Source of the DNA: DASTCC01 sp035711465
GTDB taxonomy: Bacteria; Acidobacteriota; Vicinamibacteria; Vicinamibacterales; SCN-69-37
Direction: 5' to 3'
Assembly (NCBI GenBank): GCA_035711465.1
Contig: DASTCC010000074.1
Coordinates: 1-16,343 of the forward strand
DNA: 16,343 nt
Part shown: positions 1-7,293 of the stretch, one piece after another
Layout of the letters: each line of letters starts with the position of its first letter
Position numbering within the stretch: the first letter of the stretch is position 1
Notes under the pieces: generated by a model
Databases searched by the model: none
Seen by the model: only the letters and a program-made list of their open reading frames with translations
What the model was told of the DNA's origin: nothing
Position numbers and translations under genes: made by a program

Positions 1-75
1 TTCCTGCGCACGCGAATGGACGTCATCGTCCTCGGCAACTTCACGATCGCGAAGCCGAGCGTGAACGCCGCGTAG
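1..75 (+). CDS. C-terminal end of a probable carbamoyltransferase (NodU/CmcH-like), partial
   Basis: An open frame enters from the left edge and stops at TAG 73-75, leaving 24 residues. The tail contains RTRMDVIVLGNFTIAKP. This resembles the extreme C-terminus of NodU/CmcH-type carbamoyltransferases, where a pattern like 'RTxMDxLVLGNFLLxK' is usual. Such enzymes carbamoylate sugars or natural products and are common in surface-polysaccharide clusters, which fits the genes that follow. The next gene starts 1 bp after the stop, so it is probably the preceding member of the same operon. Only the tail is visible, so the family call rests on one short motif. Confidence 0.5.
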   Translation, partial: FLRTRMDVIVLGNFTIAKPSVNAA

Positions 76-76
76 C

Positions 77-1348
77 ATGCACGTCGCCTTTTTCAACCGC
101 TCCTACTACCCGGATCAGAGCGCGACCGGACAGCTCCTCACCGATCTCTGTGAGGATCTCGTCTCGGCGCACGGCTGTCGCGTGTCCGTGGTCACGGGCG
201 TGCCGCTACTGCCGTCCGAAGCGGGTGGTGCGGTGCGCGGCGGCATCCTGCAGCGCGAGCATCGCAACGGCGTTGACATCTTTCGCGCCCGCGGCACGCG
301 CTACTCGAAGCGACGGTTCGTCGGCCGGGCGACCAACTACGGCACCTACTTTCTGTCGGCGTGCTACGCCGGCCTGCGTCTCGACAAGCCGGACGTCGTC
401 GTCGCGCTCACCGATCCGCCGATCATCGGGCTGGCCGCCTGGATCGCCGGCCGGCGCTTCGGCGCGCCGCTGGTCATGGCCTTCAACGATCTCTTTCCGG
501 AAGTGACGGTGCTGCTCGACGACTTCCGCAGCGAGACCGTCAACGCCGGACTTCAGAAGGTGAACGAGTTCCTCGTTCGCCGCGCCGCCTGCAACATCGC
601 GCTCGGACAGACGATGCGGGCGCGGTTGATCGAGAACAAAGGCGCGCCGGCCGACCGCACCGTGATCATCCCGAGCTGGGCGGATACGTCGGCGATCCAG
701 CCGGGACCCAGGCGCAACGCATTCGCGGCCGCGCATGGGCTGACCGACAAGTTCGTGGTGATGCACTCGGGCAACATCGGACTCTCGCAGAGTCTCGAAA
801 CCGTCATCGAAGCGGCGTCGCTCCTGCGTGATCTGCCGGACGTCCAGATCGTGTTTCAGGGCGAGGGCGTGCGAAAGGCCGACTTGCAGGCGCGCGCGGC
901 CGCGCTCGGCCTGACGAACGTGACGTTCCTGCCGTTTGCCGCGAAGGCGGCGCTCGGCGAGTCGTTCGCCGCGGCCGACGTCTTCATCGTCTCGCTGCAG
1001 CGGGGCCTGGCCGGCTACATCGTGCCGTCGAAGCTCTACGGCATCCTCGCCGCCGGCCGGCCGTTCGTCGCCGCGGTGGAGGAGTCGTGCGAAGTGGCGG
1101 CGATCGCGGCGACGCATCAGTGCGGCCTGCTCGCCGAACCGGGTGACGCGGCCGCGCTCGCCGCCCGAATCCGTGAATTCCACGCCGACGGCGAGATGAC
1201 CGCGCGCTTCGGCGCCAACGCTCGCGCCGTCGGCGTGTCGTTCGATCGCCGGCTGCAGGTCGCGCGCTACCTGGACGTGTTCCGGCGGGTGCGGCCGAGG
1301 GCCGACGTTCAGGAGTCCGCCCCGATCGAAGGAGAGGTCGCGCGATGA
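77..1348 (+). CDS. Glycosyltransferase family 4, WbuB-type
   Basis: A 423-residue GT-B fold glycosyltransferase, normal length for the WbuB-like branch of GT4. The N-terminus has the family-typical opening FFNRSYYPDQSATGQLL, a donor-side loop near residues 229-240 reads MHSGNIGLSQSLE, and the C-terminal nucleotide-sugar binding region at 316-331 reads VPSKLYGILAAGRPFV. Members transfer a sugar from an NDP-sugar to a lipid-linked glycan on the cytoplasmic face during O-antigen or exopolysaccharide assembly; the exact sugar cannot be read from sequence. ATG 77 lies 1 bp after the previous stop. The stop overlaps the next ATG by 4 bp (ATGA), so translation is likely coupled to the sugar transferase. 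Donor and acceptor are unknown. Confidence 0.88.
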   Translation: MHVAFFNRSYYPDQSATGQLLTDLCEDLVSAHGCRVSVVTGVPLLPSEAGGAVRGGILQREHRNGVDIFRARGTRYSKRRFVGRATNYGTYFLSACYAGLRLDKPDVVVALTDPPIIGLAAWIAGRRFGAPLVMAFNDLFPEVTVLLDDFRSETVNAGLQKVNEFLVRRAACNIALGQTMRARLIENKGAPADRTVIIPSWADTSAIQPGPRRNAFAAAHGLTDKFVVMHSGNIGLSQSLETVIEAASLLRDLPDVQIVFQGEGVRKADLQARAAALGLTNVTFLPFAAKAALGESFAAADVFIVSLQRGLAGYIVPSKLYGILAAGRPFVAAVEESCEVAAIAATHQCGLLAEPGDAAALAARIREFHADGEMTARFGANARAVGVSFDRRLQVARYLDVFRRVRPRADVQESAPIEGEVAR

Positions 1349-2037
1349 GCGCCGACATGTCCGCCGCCGCGGCACGCACCGCACGAGTGCGGTCGCGATC
1401 GCGGGTGGTGGAGCGGCCGCGGCTCGATGCCACGGCCAAGCGCGCGCTCGACGCGTCGCTGGCCGGCTTCGGCCTGATCGCGTCGCTGCCGCTCTGGGCC
1501 GCGATCGCCGCGGCGATCACGCTCGAGGATCGCGGGCCGATCTTCTACGGGCAGGAGCGCGTCGGCCGCGGCGGCCGCGTGTTCTTCGTCTGGAAGTTCC
1601 GCTCGATGATTCCCGACGCCGAGAAGCATGTCGGCGCGCGGCAGGCGTCGGCCGGCGATGCGCGAATCACGCGCGTTGGCAGATGGCTGCGCGCGACGGC
1701 GATGGACGAACTGCCGCAGCTTTGGAGTATCTTTCGGGGCGACATGAGCTTTGTCGGCCCGCGCGCGCTGCGACCGGGAGAGATCGAGGTGCTCGGCAAC
1801 GGCGCGATGGAAGCGCTCGAGGACGTGCCTGGCTTCGAGATGCGTTGCGCGGTGCCGCCGGGTCTCACCGGCGTCGCCCAGATCTACGCGCCGCGCGACA
1901 TCCCGCGCCGCCAGAAGTTCCGCTACGACCGCGTCTACATTCGCCGGCAATCGTTCGGGCTCGACGTGCGGCTCATCGCCTTGTCGTTCTGGATCACTTT
2001 CCGCGGCACGTGGGAAGCGCGCGGACGCAAGTTCTGA
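1345..2037 (+). CDS. Polyprenyl-phosphate sugar-1-phosphate transferase (bacterial sugar transferase, PF02397)
   Basis: A 230-residue monotopic phosphoglycosyl transferase. It catalyses the first membrane step of glycan assembly, moving a sugar-1-phosphate from a UDP-sugar to undecaprenyl phosphate. Visible family features in order: a single re-entrant hydrophobic helix (about residues 35-58), the YGQERVGRGGRVFFVWKFRSM block, the catalytic Asp-Glu pair in MDELPQ (D121, E122), then SFVGPRAL and a PGLTGVAQI segment. It is the short form without the N-terminal multi-helix domain of WbaP/WcaJ enzymes. Start ATG 1345 has a strong AAGGAGAGG site (1329-1337) and overlaps the upstream gene by 4 bp. 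Sugar specificity is not inferable. Confidence 0.92.
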   Translation: MSADMSAAAARTARVRSRSRVVERPRLDATAKRALDASLAGFGLIASLPLWAAIAAAITLEDRGPIFYGQERVGRGGRVFFVWKFRSMIPDAEKHVGARQASAGDARITRVGRWLRATAMDELPQLWSIFRGDMSFVGPRALRPGEIEVLGNGAMEALEDVPGFEMRCAVPPGLTGVAQIYAPRDIPRRQKFRYDRVYIRRQSFGLDVRLIALSFWITFRGTWEARGRKF

Positions 2038-2050
2038 GGAGCCACGCCTG

Positions 2051-3226
2051 GTGCATGACGCAGTGGTAATCGGAGCCGGCCCGGCCGGCGCAACGACGGC
2101 GCGCACGCTCGCTGCGCGAGGAAGGGACGTCGTCATGCTCGAAGAGCACGACGGCATCGGCCGGCCGGTCCACTGCACCGGTCTGCTCGGCTACGACGCG
2201 TTCACGGAATTCGATCTCCCGCGCCGGCTGATCCTCGGCGAAGCCGGCACGGCGCGGTTCTGGGGCGCGGCGGGGCAGTCGGTCGCGGTCAACAGCGTCC
2301 GCGTCCAGGCCGCGGTCATCGATCGTGCCGGCCTGGATCAGTATCTCGCCGAGCGCGCGCAGCGCGTCGGCGTGACGATCCGGCTGGGCGCGCGCGCCGA
2401 GTCGATCGCCGTGCACGCCAGCGGCGTCGACGTCACCGTGCGCGATCACGGCGTGCTGCGGGCGCGGGCCGTCGTGCTCGCCTGCGGCGCGAACTACCGG
2501 TTTCACCGGCTGCTCGGTCTCGGGCTGCCCGGCGTCTTCCTGCAGAGCGCGCAGCTCGAGGTGCCGTTCCCGGCCGGGCAGGAAGTGCAAGTGCGCTTCG
2601 GCCGCGAGGTCGCGCCGTCGGGATTTGCGTGGCTGGTGCCGTTCGCGCGCGGCGCCGACTCGTACGCCCGCGTCGGGCTGATGAGCGAGTCGCGCAGCCG
2701 CGAACGCTTCGAGGCCTTCAAGCAGACGCTCTGCCGCGAGGCCGGCATCCCCGGCGACGCCTGGCCGAAGCCGCGGCTGAAGATGCTGCCGCTCGGCCCG
2801 GTCGCGCGCACTTACGCCGATCGCGTGCTCGCGGTCGGCGACGCCGCGGGACTGGTGAAGCCGACGACCGGCGGCGGGATCTACTACGGGTTGCTCAGCG
2901 GCGCGCTGGCCGGCGACGTGCTCGCCGAGTCGCTCGATCGCGGTCGTCTGGACGCGCGATCGCTGCGGCGCTTCGAAGTGCGCTGGCGCAAGCGCCTCGG
3001 TCAGGAGATCCGCGTCGGCCTGGCGTTCCGCCGGATCGCCGCGCGGTTGAGCGACGACTCGATCGACTCGCTGATCGAGCTGGCGCGCGTCAACGGCGTC
3101 GTGCCGCTGCTGCAGGAAACGGCGACGTTCAACTGGCATCGGAAGGCCGCGGTCGCCCTGCTCGGCCACCCGGCGGTTCGTCGCATCGTCTACAAGTCCT
3201 GGACGCGGAGTGCAGGTCAGATCTGA
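2051..3226 (+). CDS. FAD-dependent oxidoreductase, geranylgeranyl-reductase-like family
   Basis: A 391-residue flavoprotein beginning at GTG 2051, chosen because AGGAG (2037-2041) sits 9 nt upstream and the dinucleotide-binding motif starts at once: VVIGAGPAGATTA (GxGxxG at residues 8-13). The longer reading frame upstream overlaps the sugar transferase and is spurious. Further family marks are GRPVHCTGLL (about 37-46), the position of the Cys-containing loop of geranylgeranyl reductases, and the second FAD motif GDAAGLVKPTTGGGIYYG (263 onward). Relatives saturate isoprenoid chains, for example archaeal lipids or chlorophyll side chains. In a glycan operon the substrate could be the polyprenyl carrier, but that is inference. 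It overlaps the next gene by 17 bp. Confidence 0.85.
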   Translation: MHDAVVIGAGPAGATTARTLAARGRDVVMLEEHDGIGRPVHCTGLLGYDAFTEFDLPRRLILGEAGTARFWGAAGQSVAVNSVRVQAAVIDRAGLDQYLAERAQRVGVTIRLGARAESIAVHASGVDVTVRDHGVLRARAVVLACGANYRFHRLLGLGLPGVFLQSAQLEVPFPAGQEVQVRFGREVAPSGFAWLVPFARGADSYARVGLMSESRSRERFEAFKQTLCREAGIPGDAWPKPRLKMLPLGPVARTYADRVLAVGDAAGLVKPTTGGGIYYGLLSGALAGDVLAESLDRGRLDARSLRRFEVRWRKRLGQEIRVGLAFRRIAARLSDDSIDSLIELARVNGVVPLLQETATFNWHRKAAVALLGHPAVRRIVYKSWTRSAGQI

Positions 3227-4337
3227 CGCCGGTGCGCACGGCGATCTCGACCGGTGGCTCGCGGCGGCCCTCCTCGGGGCGCCGTCCGTGCCGCCAGAGC
3301 GCGGATCCGCCGAGGCCGTCGTCGAGGCGGCCGGTCGGCACGGCGTGCTGCCGCTGCTGGCCGCATCGCCGGCGGCGCCGGGGCTCGGTGCCGGTCTGCA
3401 CGCGCGCCTCGTGACGCGCGCGCGTCTCGCCGCCGCCGCCGATCTCGTGCGCGAGCACGAGCTTCGACGCGTCCTTGCCGCGCTCGACGCGGCCGGGGTG
3501 CAGCCGCTGCTCCTCAAGGGGGCAGGGCTCGCATACTCGCACTACGCGCGTCCCGATCTCCGGCCGCGCCTCGACTCCGATCTCCTGATTCCCGTTGCCG
3601 CACGAGCGCGCGCAACCGAGGTGCTCCAAGCGGCCGGGTACGCGCTGTTGCCGCACGTCACCGGCGATCTCTTGATGTACCAGGCCTCGTTCGTGACGCC
3701 GGCCGCCGGCGCGCCCCTGCACGTCGTCGACCTGCACTGGCGGATCGCCAATCCGCAGGCCTTCGGCCGCGTGCTCGAGTACGAGGAGCTCGCCGCGGCC
3801 GCCGAGCCGTTGCCGGCGCTATCGCCGAGCGCGCGCGGCCTCGGCCGGGTGCACGCGCTGATGCTGGCATGCGTGCATCGTGTCGCGCATCACGGCGACG
3901 CGCCGCTGCTGATCTGGCTGTACGACATCCACCTCGTCGCCGCCTCGATGACCGCCGAGGCCTGGCGCGAGTTTGCCGCGCTGGCGACCGCGCGCGGGGT
4001 CGGCGCGGTCTGCCGCCGCAGCCTCGAGCTCAGCGTCGACCTGTTCGGGACGGCGGTGCCGGCGAGCGTGCTGGCGTCGAGCGCGCTTGGCGGCGCCGAC
4101 GCGGATCGCTCGCCCGCGGCCGGGTACCTCCATCAGCCCCGCCGCGTCGCCGGCGTCTGGTGGGATTTCAGGCTGCTGCCGAGCTGGCGCGATCGGGCGC
4201 GCCTGGCCAGACAGCACGCCTTTCCGCCGGTCCGCTACATGCGCGACGTCTACGCGCCGGCGAGCGGGGCGCCGCTGGCGGTGTTGTACGCGCGGCGCGC
4301 CTGGCGCGGCGCGCGCAAGTGGCTCGGCCGGCAGTGA
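3210..4337 (+). CDS. Nucleotidyltransferase-fold protein (PF14907-like)
   Basis: A 375-residue protein starting at GTG 3210 inside the 3' end of the flavoprotein gene. Residues 97-130 carry the signature of the uncharacterised PF14907 nucleotidyltransferase family: QPLLLKGAGLAY with Lys103-Gly104, then RPRLDSDLLIPV with the Asp-x-Asp metal-binding pair at D122 and D124. A His-rich segment (HRVAHHGD) and DLHWRI follow, also typical. Family members are predicted to bind NTP and Mg2+ and transfer a nucleotidyl group; the acceptor is not established. They turn up both in exopolysaccharide clusters and in lasso-peptide clusters that contain an HprK-like kinase, which makes this gene a possible outlying member of the lasso locus at 10769-14422. 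Confidence 0.78.
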   Translation: MQVRSDAGAHGDLDRWLAAALLGAPSVPPERGSAEAVVEAAGRHGVLPLLAASPAAPGLGAGLHARLVTRARLAAAADLVREHELRRVLAALDAAGVQPLLLKGAGLAYSHYARPDLRPRLDSDLLIPVAARARATEVLQAAGYALLPHVTGDLLMYQASFVTPAAGAPLHVVDLHWRIANPQAFGRVLEYEELAAAAEPLPALSPSARGLGRVHALMLACVHRVAHHGDAPLLIWLYDIHLVAASMTAEAWREFAALATARGVGAVCRRSLELSVDLFGTAVPASVLASSALGGADADRSPAAGYLHQPRRVAGVWWDFRLLPSWRDRARLARQHAFPPVRYMRDVYAPASGAPLAVLYARRAWRGARKWLGRQ

Positions 4338-4338
4338 G

Positions 4339-5739
4339 ATGAAAGACGACGTGCCGATCTCGATCGCCTACGCGCGCGTGCTCGTCGGCACGCTCGCCTG
4401 GGGTGTGTTGACGTTCGGCGCGGTCTACTCGTGGGCGTACGTGCCGCTGGCCGGGCTCGCCGCCGCGCTCGGGCTCTGGGGCATCTTCGCGACCGACGCC
4501 TGGGTCGATCGGCGGACGCGCATCCTGGCGATCATGCTCAGCCTGATCGGCCTCGCCATCAGCCTGCAGCTCGTCGCGTTGCCCTACGCGTGGATTCAGT
4601 CGATCTCGCCGGCGCTCGACGACTACTTCCGCCGCTTCACGCTCGGCTACCATCCGGCGTCGCTCCATCCGCTGTCGCTCGTGCCGGAAGCGACGGTCGA
4701 AGTGCTGCTGCTGTATCTGGCGCTGGCGCTCTTCCTGGTCGGCCTGTCCCGCGCGATCCGCTACGTGAAGCTGGACTGGCTGATGACCCAGCTGATGGGG
4801 CTCGGCGCCGCGCTCGCGCTCATCGGCGTGGTCCAGAAGGCGCTCGGAAATCCCGATCACCCGCTCGTCTATGGTTTCTGGGAGCCGCAGCAGGGCGGCA
4901 ATCCGTTCGGCCCGTTCATCAACCGGAATCACTTCGCCGGATGGATGGTGATGCTGCTGCCGCTCGTGCTCGCCTATGCCCGGGCGGTGCTCGAGCGGGC
5001 GCGGCGGCAGGTGGACGAGCCGCCGCCGCTGCTCCGGTGGCTGATGACGGTCGAGGCCAATCGCGTGCTGCTCCTCGCCGTGGTCGTGTTGATGATGGGG
5101 ATGTCGATCGCCCTTACCGGATCGCGATCCGGTGTCGCCAGCCTGGCGATCGCGATACTGGTGCTGGCCGTCTTCATGATCAAGCGAACGCAGGGCGGGC
5201 GGCGGCGTCTTCAAGTGGCCGCGGTGCTCGCGCTCGTCGTCGTCGCCGCCATCGGCTGGGCCGGCGTCGATCGCGTGGCCGATCGCTTCAGCCGGGCGCC
5301 GGCGGAGCTCGAGGGCCGGTTCGAGGCGTGGCGGGACACCGAGCGGATCATCCGGGACTTTCCGGCGGCCGGCGTCGGTCTCGGCAGTTACCCGCAGGCC
5401 ATGCTGATCTATCAGACCTCCGATCGGTCGAGGATGTATGCCGAGGCCCACAACGACTACCTGCAGCTCGCGGCGGAGGGCGGTCTGCTCGTCGGCATTC
5501 CCGTTCTGCTCACCATCGGCACGCTCGCGTGGACGATCCGCCACCGGCTCCGATCGCAGGCCGACGATCCGATGACCTACTGGGTGCGCGTCGGCGCCAT
5601 CGCCGGCATCGTCGGCATCGCGGCGCAGTCGGTGGTCGAGTTCAGTCTGCAGATGCCCGGCAACGCCGCATTCCTCGTGCTGCTCATCGCCATCGCCATT
5701 CACCGGCCGTCGAGGAGGATGCATGCGCATCGCGTTTGA
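4339..5739 (+). CDS. O-antigen ligase/polymerase-like membrane protein (Wzy_C superfamily)
   Basis: A 466-residue polytopic membrane protein starting at ATG 4339, 1 bp after the preceding stop (TGAGATG). Upstream in-frame codons overlap the nucleotidyltransferase gene and are discarded. About ten or more hydrophobic segments flank a large periplasmic loop ending in AHNDYLQLAAEGGLLVGIP (A370 onward). The His-Asn-x-x-Leu element is the best conserved feature of the O-antigen ligase/Wzy_C superfamily. Another typical motif is FINRNHFAGWM near residues 193-203. Such proteins join undecaprenyl-linked glycans to lipid A, protein or each other in the periplasm. Ligase and polymerase cannot be told apart from sequence alone. 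It overlaps the HAD gene by 17 bp. Confidence 0.85.
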   Translation: MKDDVPISIAYARVLVGTLAWGVLTFGAVYSWAYVPLAGLAAALGLWGIFATDAWVDRRTRILAIMLSLIGLAISLQLVALPYAWIQSISPALDDYFRRFTLGYHPASLHPLSLVPEATVEVLLLYLALALFLVGLSRAIRYVKLDWLMTQLMGLGAALALIGVVQKALGNPDHPLVYGFWEPQQGGNPFGPFINRNHFAGWMVMLLPLVLAYARAVLERARRQVDEPPPLLRWLMTVEANRVLLLAVVVLMMGMSIALTGSRSGVASLAIAILVLAVFMIKRTQGGRRRLQVAAVLALVVVAAIGWAGVDRVADRFSRAPAELEGRFEAWRDTERIIRDFPAAGVGLGSYPQAMLIYQTSDRSRMYAEAHNDYLQLAAEGGLLVGIPVLLTIGTLAWTIRHRLRSQADDPMTYWVRVGAIAGIVGIAAQSVVEFSLQMPGNAAFLVLLIAIAIHRPSRRMHAHRV

Positions 5740-6454
5740 CCTCGACGGCGTGCTCGCCGACCTGCACGAGCCGTTCGTGCGCGAGGCGATCAAGCTGTTC
5801 CCGGAGCTCGATGCCGCCAAGATCGGCGCCGCCGACATCGGCGCCTCACCGGACGACGAGACGCACAAGAAGGGGGAGGACCAGATTGGTCTGCCCGCGG
5901 CGGCCAGCGTCGCCGTGTCGCAGCGGCAGTCGGACGCGGTCTGGAAATCGGTGGCGGCCACCGACAACTTCTGGGAGACGCTGAAGGAGTGCGAGCCGGG
6001 CGCCATCGCCCGCCTGTTCAAGCTGTCCGAGGAACGCAAGTGGGAAGTGCTGTTCATCACCAGCCGCCCGAAATCAGCAGGCCGCACCGTCCAGCGCCAG
6101 AGTCAGCGCTGGCTCCATCGGCAGGGGTTCGAGCTGCCGAGCGTGTACGTCGTCCACGGATCGCGCGGCCGGGTCGCGGCCGCCCTGCGGCTCGACGTCG
6201 TCATCGATGACCGGCCGGACAACTGCCTGGACGTCGTGCTGGAATCGAAGGCCGGGGCCATTCTCGTCTGGCGGGGCCCACAGGGTAGCGTTCCTTCGTC
6301 GGCCAAGCGGCTCGGCATCGCGGTGGTGTCGTCGGTAGCCGAGTGTCTCGACGCGCTCGCTGAGGCCGACCGCGGCACCGAGCCGGGCCTTCTCGACCGG
6401 CTGCGACGCGCGTTCGGCCTCCGCACCAAAGCGGCCGCGCCGTTCCTGCGCTGA
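5723..6454 (+). CDS. HAD-superfamily hydrolase, nucleotidase/phosphatase-like
   Basis: A 243-residue HAD protein. Motif I is FDLDGVLAD (nucleophile D6, acid/base D8), motif II is LFITSRP (around T113-S114) and motif IV is VVIDDRPDN (D162, D163). The arrangement resembles 5'-deoxynucleotidase-like (NT5C) HADs with a helical cap between motifs I and II (residues 15-100). The substrate is unknown; a sugar phosphate would fit the operon. AGGAGG (5713-5718) stands 4 nt before ATG 5723, inside the end of the upstream gene, so it looks translationally coupled. The C-terminal 35 residues are basic and low in conservation signals. It is the last gene of the first operon. Confidence 0.75.
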   Translation: MRIAFDLDGVLADLHEPFVREAIKLFPELDAAKIGAADIGASPDDETHKKGEDQIGLPAAASVAVSQRQSDAVWKSVAATDNFWETLKECEPGAIARLFKLSEERKWEVLFITSRPKSAGRTVQRQSQRWLHRQGFELPSVYVVHGSRGRVAAALRLDVVIDDRPDNCLDVVLESKAGAILVWRGPQGSVPSSAKRLGIAVVSSVAECLDALAEADRGTEPGLLDRLRRAFGLRTKAAAPFLR

Positions 6455-6487
6455 GTGGCGCGCCTGCCCGCCGTTGCACCTGCGGCG

Positions 6488-6511
6488 GCATGTATCGATC
6501 GAGACACATGC
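6488..6511. repeat. Inverted repeat GCATGT-N12-ACATGC
   Basis: A perfect 6 bp inverted repeat, arms 6488-6493 and 6506-6511, with a 12 bp spacer that itself contains the palindrome TCGATCGA. It lies 34 bp after the HAD stop codon. It could be an activator binding site: its centre is about 175 bp upstream of the start point predicted from the sigma-54 candidate. It could also be part of a weak terminator, since GTTTCCC follows. No function is shown. Confidence 0.4.
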
Positions 6512-6545
6512 GCGTTTCCCTAACCGAGCTGTCACGAAAACCGTG

Positions 6546-6573
6546 CCCCAACGATCAGGATCGTCCATTGGGG
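6546..6573. repeat. Long inverted repeat / hairpin between the two + strand operons
   Basis: CCCCAA (6546-6551) pairs with TTGGGG (6568-6573). Inside it CGAT (6552-6555) pairs with ATCG (6560-6563) around a CAGG loop, leaving a short bulge on the 3' side. No T-tract follows on the + strand, so it is a poor intrinsic terminator. On the minus strand a TTTT occurs shortly after. The alternative is a protein binding site upstream of the promoter candidate at 6650-6664. Confidence 0.45.
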
Positions 6574-6649
6574 TGGGGCGGCCACGCGAGATTGCAAGGG
6601 TGATCGCGCGGCTGCCGAAGAAAACTGATGACTTGCGAATGACGCGACG

Positions 6650-6664
6650 TGGTACTGCTCTTGC
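6650..6664 (+). promoter_or_regulatory. Candidate sigma-54 (-24/-12) promoter
   Basis: The sequence TGGTAC-N5-TTGC matches the sigma-54 consensus TGGCAC-N5-TTGC with one change. The invariant GG (6651-6652) and GC (6663-6664) are separated by exactly 10 bp. Predicted transcription start is about 6675, leaving an untranslated leader of about 80 nt before ATG 6754. Two inverted repeats centred about 115 and 175 bp upstream are at usual distances for enhancer-binding activators. The base before TGG and the base after TTGC do not match consensus, so this is a good but not perfect site. If real, it drives the DUF5658-like/ABC/PilZ/membrane-protein operon. Confidence 0.5.
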
Positions 6665-6701
6665 CGTTATGTGGCGCGGCTCTTCGCTGCGCCTGAACGG
6701 C
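6663..6701 (+). repeat. Two-tier inverted repeat overlapping the promoter candidate
   Basis: GCCGTT (6663-6668) is complementary to AACGGC (6696-6701). Nested inside is an 8 bp stem GGCGCGGC/GCTGCGCC (6673-6680 with 6686-6693, one G-T pair) around a TCTTC loop. As RNA this would be a very stable hairpin. However, its outer 5' arm coincides with the -12 element of the sigma-54 candidate, so only one of the two readings (transcribed hairpin or promoter) can hold for the outer stem. Confidence 0.45.
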
Positions 6702-6716
6702 CAAAGCCTGGCGAGT

Positions 6717-6752
6717 GGAGAGCCCAAGGGTCTTCAGACCGGAAAGGCTTCC
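6717..6752 (+). promoter_or_regulatory. Leader hairpin that can hide the ribosome binding site
   Basis: GGAGAGCC (6717-6724) can pair with GGCTTCC (6746-6752) with one bulge. Inside it GGTC (6729-6732) pairs with GACC (6737-6740) over a TTCA loop. The ribosome binding site GGAAAGG (6741-6747), 6 nt before ATG 6754, lies in the internal loop and 3' arm. A competing pairing, AAGCCT (6704-6709) with AGGCTT (6745-6750), would also cover it. The mutually exclusive pairings suggest translational control. Some of the sequence (AAGGGTCT and its surroundings) resembles GEMM-type cyclic-dinucleotide riboswitches, but I could not fit the full consensus. Confidence 0.35.
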
Positions 6753-6753
6753 C

Positions 6754-7281
6754 ATGTCGCGCCGTTTCGCCACGCTCGGAGTGCTCGCCCTGGCCCTTTC
6801 GACGGTGTTCTCTGCGCCAGCGGCGGCCCAGGACGCCGCGGTGAGCCTCGGTTACGCGTCGTTTGCGCCGGCGGCGCCGTCGTTCCTGCCGACCCTCGGT
6901 GCGTCGGTGCCGCTCGTCGACCTCGATCAGCTGGGCCGACCGCCGGTGCCGCCCGCGACCAGTCGCGTGGACCGCGGCAGCTCGCGGCTGCTGAACTCGC
7001 TCTACGCCTCGACCGCCGTCATGCAGGCGCTCGACGTTCATTCGACGCTCTCGGCGCTGGGCAACGGCGGCGTCGAAGCCAACCCGATGATGTCGGGGCT
7101 CACCAGGAACAAGGCGGCGTTCATCGCGGTGAAAGCCGCGGTGGCGACCAGCACGATCCTCGCGACCCGGCAGATCGCCAAGCGCAACAAGGTTGCGGCC
7201 GTCGTGACGCTCGTCGCGATCAACTCGGTGTACGCGATCGTCGCGAGCCACAACTACCGGGTTGCCAACAGCTTGAAGTAG
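6754..7281 (+). CDS. Secreted or membrane protein with DUF5658-like domain
   Basis: A 175-residue protein starting at ATG 6754, supported by GGAAAGG 6 nt upstream and by the signal peptide that begins there: RR in the n-region, a hydrophobic core at residues 6-19 and a likely cut after Ala25 (APAAA|QD). A Pro/Ala-rich linker (36-70) leads to a C-terminal half with MQALDVHSTLSALGNG, then VEANPMMSGL (D94, E108, N110, P111) and two hydrophobic helices (about 121-138 and 147-165). The pattern 'LDxxST...EANP' is that of the DUF5658 family, whose function is unknown. It is first in the operon with the ABC exporter and PilZ gene, under a sigma-54-like promoter candidate. A role in the cell envelope is inference. 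Confidence 0.7.
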   Translation: MSRRFATLGVLALALSTVFSAPAAAQDAAVSLGYASFAPAAPSFLPTLGASVPLVDLDQLGRPPVPPATSRVDRGSSRLLNSLYASTAVMQALDVHSTLSALGNGGVEANPMMSGLTRNKAAFIAVKAAVATSTILATRQIAKRNKVAAVVTLVAINSVYAIVASHNYRVANSLK

Positions 7282-7293
7282 CCCGCCAATACG

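Noticed and set aside
4168..6087. A 639-codon open frame on the minus strand across the O-antigen ligase and HAD genes
   Set aside because: It is a shadow of G+C-rich coding sequence: composition is Arg/His/Asp-rich with no recognisable domain, and the opposing genes have clear family motifs.
6455..6753. Coding frame running through the intergenic region (6474-7331, +)
   Set aside because: It continues through the DUF5658-like gene in another frame and has no motif; the region carries promoter and repeat signals instead.
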